Notes under the pieces: generated by a model
The model's database searches: none
Told to the model about the DNA's origin: nothing
What the model saw: the letters and a program-made list of their open reading frames with translations, nothing else
Source of the DNA: Membranipora membranacea
Taxonomy: Eukaryota; Bryozoa; Gymnolaemata; Cheilostomatida; Membraniporidae
DNA: 60,000 bases
NCBI GenBank assembly: GCA_914767715.1
Contig: OU612067.1
Span: forward strand, 18,917,001-18,977,000
Direction of reading: 5' to 3'
Program-made: the position numbers and the translations under genes
Shown: positions 50,356 through 60,000 of the stretch, piece by piece
Layout: every line of letters starts with the position of its first letter
Position numbering within the stretch: position 1 is the stretch's first letter

Positions 50356-52441
50356 GTTTTCAAGTTATTTCTGGTCAATCCAAGTGACCTTTCACAGACT
50401 TTCCATGCAGAAGTATTCTATAAACCATCATTCAGGTCAAGATATACGATCATCTCGTAAAATTGATCAGTTCCACAAATCAACCTGATCATTCTCGCTG
50501 TGTTCAGATGTTACGTCTGTAGCGTATCAGCATAGTGACTGGTCAAGTCATTTTCTGTAAATTTGTTGCATGTTTGACTCAGGCAAGACTATGAGTTTTA
50601 TGTAAATGTGGCTGATCACATTTAAAACTTTCAGATATTGGTAGATCATTAATTCTGAATCCATGTTTGAAGATGATTTGGATAGCTAGAATTATTTTTC
50701 GTTGACATTTACTTTTGTACTTTTGTATAACCTGAGACTTGAACATAAGTTTACATCTGGTAATCGCGCCTGCAACTTAATGGTTCTGTTCCATGCCACT
50801 GCTGTTTTTATTTCTTATATTCTTCATTTACAAGTTTATGCTGTATTTTAATTTAGAGAGGGATGATTTCTTGTGACGAGTCTTCAGTGTTGGTTGTATT
50901 TGAATCTATAACTGTTTATTAATTAGTTTGTGATTCACTGGTATAGCGTGTCCTTGGAATTTCCTATATTAAAAAATTATATTCAACAATGCCACTAAAT
51001 TGTCAGGTCTTGTGACATCCAATACTAGCTTTAGTTTCTGTGGATTGTTAGTCAATGTTATCAGGTACTGCCTAAATCTTATCAAGGAGGTAACGACAGT
51101 CTTTAACTCCTTGATATTATCACAGAGTAAGGATAAACAGAGGGAACACTTCAATGATCGTCATAGTGCCTGCGGTTTTTGAGCTACTGGGGGAAAATCA
51201 TCATCTGGCCACCTGCCAATTTTCAATAAATATATAAGCTAATAAGGGATTTTCTCATACACACATGCCTACCTTTGTTTGGCCATCAGTCTTTCTGTAT
51301 TCATCCCAAAGACTGATTTCCAACTTTTTTGAAATGTCCAACCTTCAAGCTATACACCATATTGTTGTCATTTTTTGCTAGGATACATAGGCTATGATTT
51401 ATATGGGTTTTTAAAATGAGTTATATCATATAGATTAACAAGCAGCTTGGGTCAGTACACGGACATTTCCTAATTTTGATGACCAGCCATTCATCAATTG
51501 TCACATGTAAATCTATATGGAAAAACTCATTTTAAAATCCCATATAACTCATAGCCTATGTATCCTAGCAAAAAATGACAACAATATGGTGTATAGCTTG
51601 AAGGTTGGGCATTTCAAAAAAGTTGGAAATCAGTCTTTGGGATAAATACAGAATGAATTATGACCTATCAAAGGTAGGTATGTCTGCCTTAAACCTCACA
51701 TTGTAACTTATATAATTATTGAAATTTGCAGGTGGCCAGATCGATGATTTTCCCCCAGTGGATCAAAACCGCAGGCACTATAACGATCATTGAAGTGTCC
51801 CCTCTGTTTATCCTTACTCTGTGATATTATCATGTAAATTTCACCAGTAAAGTGAGAGGTGAAGAGGCATAGGTTCCCTGAAGGAAACTGTTGGGCTCAC
51901 GTTTTAACTTGTAGGTCACCCTACGGTGTAACAGCAAGAAATGCTGTCCAGTGGTTCAGAGAGAGTTGCGAAATCAATGGGATGCTTCTCTGCGAACAAT
52001 TCAATGCTCACAGAGATCAGACTTAACTACATGAGCCCTCACACTAGAGTAGCATATCACTTCAGTTGACATTTAGAAACTAGTTCAACATTAGAATACT
52101 TGGTATTAATTTACAATCGCAGCTTGACTTAATATCATATCACTCAATCAATCAAAAGTGGCAGAAAAACAGACAATTTTCAAAGAAAACTTCTAACCAT
52201 AGTAGTAATATTTCATCATCTGATAAAACAATATGCAGGGGTAGATAACTTGTTAACGAGATCAATTTGGATAAAATTAATATGGTATAAATGTCACATA
52301 ATATAGAATTGTCAAAACATTCACATCCAGTTCACACAGACACTCCATCAGAACAAATCATATATGAAACTAGTCTTAGTGCTCAGACTACATTAGAAAA
52401 CACATTTATATATTAATATAGAAATATGAATTATTATTTCA
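50356..52441. other. Convergent intergenic region, copy B
   Basis: It matches 2845-4232 and contains the 702-bp foldback insertion. Presumed 3' UTRs of the two convergent genes lie at its ends. No other coding exon seen. Confidence 0.7.
51121..51822. mobile_element. Long foldback transposon, about 702 bp, present only in copy B
   Basis: Arms of about 330 bp run inwards from CACAGAGTAAGGATAAACAG and are mirrored at the right end, with mismatches and small indels. The central spacer is near 51440-51500. GATATTAT directly flanks both ends (51113-51120 and 51823-51830), while copy A has a single GATATTAT at the same site. An 8-bp target-site duplication would fit a hAT-type mechanism. No transposase is encoded, so it is non-autonomous. 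Confidence 0.9.
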
Positions 52442-55400
52442 TCATGATGATTTTTTACTCCTAGCCAGTAATTTACTGCCATATTCTTTTCTGCGAGCCT
52501 GTACATCTACTTTCTGTGCCTCTCTGGCTTTATAAGCTCTCTTCTGTTTTACTTCTTCTAACTGACCATACAATCTGTGTATAAGATAAATAGTAAGTGA
52601 ATAATAGCCTGTGTCCCACACTACAAAGTGGTGGAGGTAGGAGGAGTCCCTATGTACTTACATCAATCAGAATTTCCCAATTGGTTTAGAACGTCAGTTT
52701 CTAAAACCAAGAATGATTGAGTTGCAGCCAACAGGACATGAGAGCAGAGGATCTTCGTAACAGTGCGGTAAGATATGACAGTTTTTTCACAATCTGCTTT
52801 CAGATAATAATCCGTTGGGGGTTACCTCATCTCAGTGGCAGACAATGTCATCTATGTTCTGTTATATAACATGAGGCCACTCCAAATTAATACCTTGATC
52901 TCGATGACAGTATGAGGATTTGTAGGTGGAGGGAGGTGATTTTTTATTTTATATTTTAGCCCTACAAAACAGCTGGAGGTAAAATAGTTTTTTTATTTTA
53001 TCTATCTACCCTGAACTCAAGTGGCTGAAAATTCTATTTTATTTTCTCTCTCCAACTCACATGCACGAATCTTAAATGGTTGAGTTTGCCACATCATGAG
53101 TGTTTGATAATGTAATGCCACAAACTCACATTGCAAGCCATCAAAGTCTAGTATAAGAGTTACCCATAGAGTTATTATATATAGAGTATATAATAACTCT
53201 ATGGAGTTACCACACACGAGCGAGCGAGTAATAAGCCATGCGCGATTGTTTTTTATTTACTTAGTGACATAAGCGCCTCCCCTTTTCTCGTAGGCTGCGA
53301 TAATTACTAACTAAACAGCTGATTCAACAAGTCCAATCTTGCCCGAGCGAGCAAAGCGAGAAAATGTTCTCATTGGTTAATTAACAGTAATCAGTGGACG
53401 TTTATGACGGGAATCATTAAAGGGCTTTGCTTCTGGAATATCATTGGCTGATAGCTAACCTTATGTTTATATCGCAGCTTGTAAACACGCATTGTGTCTG
53501 CAGTAACAAATGAGGAGATAATGAGCAGAGCTAGAATTTCAAGCTCTATTTCACTTTTACTAGCTCAGGTTTTCTAGCTGGTGTGTGGACCGCTTTAGGC
53601 ATATATGATATATGACACAAGAGTAGCAAGCCACGCCTCCTACCCTGAGTGAGTCTAACTTTATTATTTGTAAAATCCACGATGGACAATAAAGGAGGGA
53701 GAAAAAATTGCAGAGAAAGTTTTCATATTATATTTCTTGTTCTCTTCATCCATATTGAGTCACCACTCACCATAGGTAATAAAATTATATATCATGCATA
53801 CCATGTGCATACATATAGGGAATTTACAGGCGTTTAGGGGTATATGTTTTATATTTTACTTGGTCAATTGACCAGGAGGTAAAATATTTTATTTTTTTAT
53901 GACTATTTCCAACTGGCATCTGGCGGTATTTTGATTTGATCAGGGCTCTGACAAGGCGGTGGGCGTTCATCTAGATCAAGGAATTAATTTGGAGTGGCCT
54001 GATAATGCAAAAACTACTCAGAAAATCATAACTGACCTTTTAGTTCTCTCAGTCATCTCTTTCTTTTGTTTCTTTCTCGCAGCAGAATCTAAAGTTCTCA
54101 CAGAAGTCTTCGGTCTGACATCTGGGTCGGCTCTAGTCTGTGCTTCTGCTATAAAGTTATATAAATAGTTATAAGTGTTGTTGGCTATAACTCAATATTG
54201 TTATTGCGTGGCTCATAATATTTATGATTTATTATTTATGACCAATAACCACACATTAAAAACTTCTGCAATATATAGAAGCCTATTTGATATTGGAGCA
54301 TACTACATAGGATATGACTGTGACCAGCATGAGAATTAGAACAGTTACGCACAAAAGATGATCATGATCATCAAAATTCTAGCTACCTTCCATTTATTAT
54401 TATATATATAAACACATATAGAAATACAATTTCCAGTATCCTAATAATTTAATATACATAGATGAAGCCGGAAGTCATGAACAAACCTGTCAAAGGCTCC
54501 TCCTCAATCCACTGTAGTCCAGGTACAGCTGACAGCACCTCACCTAAATTTTCAGCCTGTTCATCATCACCACTACCTGCAGTCTGTGGTTCCTCTACTA
54601 ATGTTAGATTGGATTCGTCAGGTATAGTGCTGGCGAATGTGATCTCAGGTTCTTCTAATAGACCAGTAGAATGTTCTGTGTCCTGAAATGTAATGACATG
54701 AAACCGGTAAGAATGCAGTATAAAGGTATGAATATGAAGGTATTTGCTGAAGTTATACTATTTTATTTCCATCTTAAAACTTAACAGTTTGTTGTATTTT
54801 CCTTCGCAGCTTTCCTCAGTGGAAACTTAGGAGGATTTATCAAACAATGAGATAGTTGACAGATCACAAAACTACAAGCGATTGCCGGGTGATAAAATAC
54901 AATGCAAGTATTTTACATACACCCTGGTCGGTCTCGACCAGCTTTGTTTGGATGATGCTAAGACAGGCTATATACACTCTAAGTTTATACAAAAATAGTA
55001 CATATAGAACAGCACCTGTAATGGTTTTTGAGGAGTACTACTTGAAGGTCTACTACTGATAGTTATCTTCATAGGAGTAGATTGCGAGATATCAGCATCA
55101 CCAAGCAACATATCATCTACAAAATAATCATACCTTCTCATGTCATACCAACTTATCAAGCCAAAAGGAAATTAGACCATGGGAATTCGGAATTTGATAT
55201 AGCAATGTTGTTCAAAACTTGCTCAATCATTTTCCAGGTCTGAAATGATACATGATACAGATGACCTTTGATCTCTACTACAGTATGGATAACTATAGGA
55301 TAACTGGCAGCTTTTACGAGGCTATAAAGAGCATTTAGTCAGGAAGCAGCCCCCACTTTCACTTCTACCAAATGACTGGGGTTTAATTGTGCTTAATGTA

Positions 55401-58400
55401 AGGAGTTTTTGGAGCTGATCACAATGGTGGCACAATATGCGGCTGTTATTGACCTTACATGGCCCATTGCTGCGAAAATAATATTTGTGCTTGACTTCTC
55501 CTACTGTAATAAAAGCTATTCAATAAGAAGGTCATGTCTCCTCTAAATATCACCTCATCCCCCCCACCCCCACCCACCGCAGTTTGTCACACTGATCGGC
55601 GGTGTTTTTGGAGAGCCTTATAGTAATAATAAACACCTACCGACAGAAAATATAGTCTCTTCCTGGTCTGCTGCTAATGTTTTCATCGGTGATCCAAAGG
55701 AATCTAAAATCATAAAAATATATATGTTCTGCCATGAGAGGAACAAATGACAATGGTTGATCACAATTGACACAGTTTAATTATCAGGATATACCCACTC
55801 TTGGAAAAGGTTTTCATTGAATAAGATAAGCTGATTAAGATGTTTATTTACTGTTATATCTGTGTGGTGTTACAATGTATATTTTTTGTGCCGCGTGTAA
55901 TCACTGAATTGGATTCTGCTCGAACGAATCACCATTATCTCATAGACTAGAACATTGTAAGTCTGTTGTTGAAAGTTTGTCCCTAGCAGTCAACTATGAC
56001 CCCCAAATGAAGATTATTCATCTAATTTTGGGTCAGCTGCGCCAAAAAATATTGCAGTGTTTTCAAAATTGCAAACAGAAAAAAAAGGGTTAAGGTCAAT
56101 GCTACAATGGACGTGTGACTTTACCAAGTCCTTGAGTCTGTCAGAAGAACATATACTGTCCCAGATAAGGGATCAGCAGGTGTAGTATTCATTACATAGA
56201 CGCAGAGTGTTTGATCTTACAAGCAGTGAGTATGTACACTCACAGAACGAATGGACGAACACACAGAACATGCATACACACAAATCGTACACACACACAC
56301 ACATCCAGAATGTATGTACACACACACACAGAATGTACATACATACGGATGGAACATACACACACAGAACATACACACACACAGAACATACACACACACA
56401 GAACGTACTTACACACAGAACATACACACACACAGAATATACACACACACAGAACATACACACACACAGAACATACACACACACAGAACATACACACACA
56501 CAGAACGTACTTACACACAGAAAATACACACACACAGAACATACACACACACAGAACGTATGTACAAACAGAACATACACATACGAAACGTACACACACA
56601 CCGAACATACACACAAAACGTACTTACACATAGAACTTACACACACACCGAATGTACACACAGAACGTACACACACAGAACGTACACACCCAGAACGTAC
56701 ACACACACAGAACGTACACACCAAGAATGTACATACACACACACAGAACATACACACACAGAACGTACACACACACAGAACGTACACACACACAGAGCGT
56801 ACTCACATAGAACTTACATACACAGAATGTACTTACACACAGAACATACACACACAGAACGTACACATACACAGAATGTACTTACACACAGAACATACAA
56901 ACACAGAGAGCGTACACACACATAGAACGTACACACACACAGAACATACACACACAGAACGTACTCAAACACAGAGCGTACTCACACAGAACGTAAATAC
57001 ACAGAATGTACTTACACACACTGAATGTACACACACAGGACATACACACACAGAACATACTCACACAGAACGTACACACACACAGAACGCACGTACGTAC
57101 ACACACCCACTGACCTGCAGTAGATGAAGTATCTGATTGTCCAGCGCTGACAGTCTGTGGACTTTTCTCTGATTGTACTAAACTCTGTACTCCTACACTC
57201 TGATCAGTTACTGAAAAAGTATGGTGTGTGTGTGAACAGGAGGACTAAACCACGAGGGAATGAAGCTTAGCAAGGGTATGAAAAATCAATGAAAATGTGA
57301 ACAATGAATCGAAACCATAGTTTGATTTCAGTGAATAATCTTTTGAGAACCAAAAAAAACATGACCATATTTTACCTTAGATCAAGTTTGATCCATTTTG
57401 CCCACATTGGAGTCGCCCCCCTCTACTGACATGCCGAAGGGCAACTCCAATGCAGGAAAAATGGATCAAAATATTATTCACCTCACTTCATGAACCAACG
57501 AGTAAATAATTCAAGTCAAGTTTCAACTTACGACTCCTGGCTTAGGTAAGTATCACTTAACTGGGGGAACTTTACCTTGGGTTAGTTCTCCTGCTCGGCT
57601 GGGTGTGGAGCTCTGTTCTGAAAGCTGTGACATACTGTGACCTTGACCTGGTTTTTGACCTTGACCTTGACAATGACTGGACACATTATCATCACTGCTT
57701 ATAGTCTGTAATATGTCTTCTATGTTCTGAATAGTTTGGGAGTTTTCAGTTTCTGTTGATGAAGAGATCTCAGCTGTTGGTGTTTTAGACTGGTTTGAAC
57801 CTTAAACAGACAAGGATACTAACCATGGAGCAGATCAAATCATGAGTTGATAGTTTTATTTGGATACGTAAAGGGCCAGAACGCAAACGTTATCATGTTG
57901 CATAATCAACATTCCAGTTTTGGAAAGCCACATAATCCTGAAACTAGGAGGTCAGTATCAATCGTTAATAACCCTCAAAGCATTTTGGTGTAGATTGCCA
58001 TTTTCACTGTCGACATTAGCATCAAGTTGTTTTGATCAAAAAATTTCCTGCAATTTTGATTTCTACTTGAGCTTGAATTTTACATTGATGTATGCTATCG
58101 AGTGATATTCTTGTACAAAATAGACAACAGCTATACACTCATCAGTAGCAGAAAAAATATAATTCATTCTACCCTCACCACTGCTCTGATCCGCTGCATA
58201 TTGCCTCTCATCAGATGATGACGTCTCCCCAGCCTCTGCAGAAGGAGAGGTAAACTCTTCAGCTACATGCTCAGGTACAGATACAGGTACTCCTCTCCAC
58301 TGGTGACTGATGTGTCGCATCTGTCGTGTCAGAGTGTCACCACTGGGTGTCGACTCCTGACTGTCGGTACTATAGGAGGGAGCAGCCGCAGGAACAACAA

Positions 58401-60000
58401 AGCTATCTAAAGGGGACATAAGCAGAGTAATGAAAGTTCTGTACTTTGTTAACATCGGCGGTAATGTTTTGGCTGGGAGGACTTAATCTTAGTATTATGT
58501 ATTATTTTGCATTATATTATTTTTTGTCCAACATACTGGAATCAAGCTCACACCATACTATTCTGTATATTCCCAATGGTTTGGTGCTTACAAAGCTCAC
58601 ATGATGTTGAAAGGGTAAAATTGTTTAACCAGACCTGCTGAATCTGAAGAGTAGAGATCTAGTATAGTAGGGCTCTGCTGATTGGCAATCAGTCCCTGTG
58701 ATGTCATACCTCCGTCAAGTGTCGTCAACTTTTCCTGTTCCAGAAATCTGTGAATGGGAGCAAAATAATAACCACTTAGAGATAGTGGCGATGAAGGCTT
58801 CAGTGTTGGATTGATGGTAACAGCAAAAAAAGGATCAAAGGTACCCAAGTAGTGAGTAGGCTTTATTTTTCCTCCAATTATCTGAGATAGATGTACTGGA
58901 GTTATAACAGGAAAAAATCATTAGAAATGGAAATAACACACAATTGATTAGAATTTAATAAAGTTTGATGCACAAAATCATTCGAACACAACATTAACGC
59001 CACACCACATGCAGCACTCACTTTTGTCTATCTGCTCTCCTAGATTCGAGCTGCTGCAGTAACTGATTTAGTACTCTGATTCTCTCCCCATCTGGACTAT
59101 TAGCTTCTACATCCGCTCTTGTATGCTCAACATCACCAGGGGTGGATATGATAGGGGCAGCACTTGTCATGAGAGTGGTGAAGCCGGATAAAGGAGGAGT
59201 TGGGGAATCTGATGATGTCACTGATTGTACCTGGTTACAGTGAATATAAAACAAAAATAAAATTGAGCATCTTAATCGATGAAGTGCAATCAAATAAACA
59301 TGGCCACCCTGCAGTAGCCTTGTCACAGGGGCGCATAAAACAAAAAACAACCACATGACAAGGCTAATACTACAGTATATGAGGGAATTATACACTGAGA
59401 GCCAATTATGACAAATTGACCTCAATGACATAGCGTTCGAAGGATGTTGAATTTTGGGATTGAAGACAAAAATCATATGTTGATATTCGGAATAGTCGCG
59501 ATATTGATTAGATATTATGTCTCATATTGGAATAAACACAATGTTTTAATTCATTACCTTTGATGGAGCTCGCTGTGGATCACAATCATCAGCGCTTGTT
59601 GATGTGCTAGATAAGTGGGTATCACTATTAGGCTGAGGAGCCCTGATTGGCTGATGGTAATAGTGTTGATCTGTGATTGGCTCATTTGCAAAGTCTGTGA
59701 TTGTGATTGGTGGAACAGCCATAGATGAGAGAGAAATTGAGCTCTGCTCAGCCAGAGATCTGCCAAAAAAAGTTCTGCAATATATTGATTTATGGTTCTC
59801 TTGCTAAGCCTGGTTCTAAAATTTTCAAATTGGTCTAAATTCGCATGTAAAGAGTCAAAATTAAAGTAATCGTCAAAGCACTTAGCATACCTGCTATATT
59901 CCTTTCCTCTTGCGTTGGAATTCATGTTCATACTTGGGTACAAAGTCTCATCAAACGTGGAGATGTGAGTAGGCGTGTCCACTTCCTGTATCACACTGAG
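52442..60000 (-). CDS. CEP295-like: CEP295/Ana1-like gene, copy B (3' exons 19-30, cut by window end)
   Basis: Exons in transcript order from the window edge: (60000)-59891, 59759-59558, 59230-59022, 58747-58635, 58406-58179, 57800-57576, 57210-57115, 55703-55641, 55116-55016, 54682-54487, 54145-54037, 52574-52442. These correspond one to one with exons 19-30 of the gene at 4233-28240 and keep all splice sites and phases. Exon 28 has one extra Glu codon. The C-terminal ALMS-type tail is intact and the stop is TGA. No frame-breaking change is seen, so this copy is functional, very young or allelic. Whether its 5' exons exist cannot be seen here. Confidence 0.86.
53164..53204. repeat. Short hairpin, copy B
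   Basis: Same 18-bp-arm inverted repeat as at 4950-4990. Confidence 0.75.
53275..53612. other. Copy-B-specific segment in the last CEP295-like intron
   Basis: About 340 bases starting GCGCCTCCCCTTTTCTCGTA replace about 140 bases of copy A (about 5054-5190). Shared sequence resumes at GACACAAGAGTAGCAAGCCA. It contains CCCGAGCGAGCAAAGCGAG. I see no inverted ends, so this is a replacement and not a simple insertion. Confidence 0.7.
56230..57105. repeat. ACACAC-AGAAC minisatellite in CEP295-like intron 25, copy B
   Basis: Counterpart of 7810-8650, with the same unit type but different numbers and order of units. It again ends just before the donor of exon 25 (57115-57210). Confidence 0.93.
57390..57467. 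repeat. Hairpin element in CEP295-like intron 24, copy B
   Basis: Counterpart of 8926-9004 with a few substitutions in the arms. Confidence 0.7.

Larger units (their letters stand above)
47519..60000. repeat. Segmental duplication, copy B (partner at 1-11559)
   Basis: It begins at the base equivalent to window position 1 and runs to the window end. The Roc-COR part is 1381 bp in both copies without net indels. All complete CEP295-like exons compared (20-30) keep their length except exon 28, which has one extra codon here. Copy B additionally carries the foldback element at 51121-51822 and a private segment at about 53275-53612. Confidence 0.93.

Overview
The window looks like nuclear DNA of an invertebrate metazoan. 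It is AT-rich and intron-rich with GT-AG splicing, it carries a centriole gene of the CEP295/Ana1 type, and it encodes a caspase with an animal-type substrate pocket. It is littered with foldback and hairpin elements and one hAT-like transposase remnant. I cannot name the species; a marine invertebrate such as a sponge, placozoan or cnidarian would fit. All exon models are hand-spliced from the sequence and checked for reading phase; no search was run.

Layout. Positions 1-2844 (+) are the 3' end of a first gene encoding a Roco GTPase fused to a caspase-like protease. Positions 28240-4233 (-) hold a complete 30-exon CEP295-like gene, convergent with it; its 5.6-kb intron 15 contains a foldback element and a few exon-like pieces of a possible nested + strand gene. 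Positions 28241-33112 are a divergent intergenic stretch with a hAT-like transposase fragment and a cluster of perfect or near-perfect hairpins. Positions 33113-50355 (+) hold a second, complete Roco-caspase gene. Positions 60000-52442 (-) hold the 3' half of a second CEP295-like gene. Positions 1-11559 and 47519-60000 are two copies of one duplicated segment with a period near 48 kb. The copies differ by scattered substitutions, one foldback insertion and one replaced segment. Either this is a true tandem duplication or two haplotypes were joined in assembly.

The most interesting object is the gene at 33113-50355. Spliced by hand it gives 2536 codons in one frame: a short N-terminal region without a signal peptide, about 63 leucine-rich repeats encoded by 32 tandem exons, a Roc GTPase domain, a COR domain, and a C-terminal caspase domain with the catalytic His and Cys. 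The three residues that in caspases bind the P1 aspartate also appear to be present. This is a one-chain sensor, switch and protease, analogous in logic to NLR/inflammasome systems but built on a Roco GTPase. The 31 full LRR exons are all 141 bp and all phase 2-2, so any number can be gained, lost or skipped without breaking the frame. Introns are nearly identical between units, while exon differences cluster at the exposed positions of the LRR beta strands. That pattern suggests a repertoire of ligand-binding surfaces kept diverse while the array turns over.
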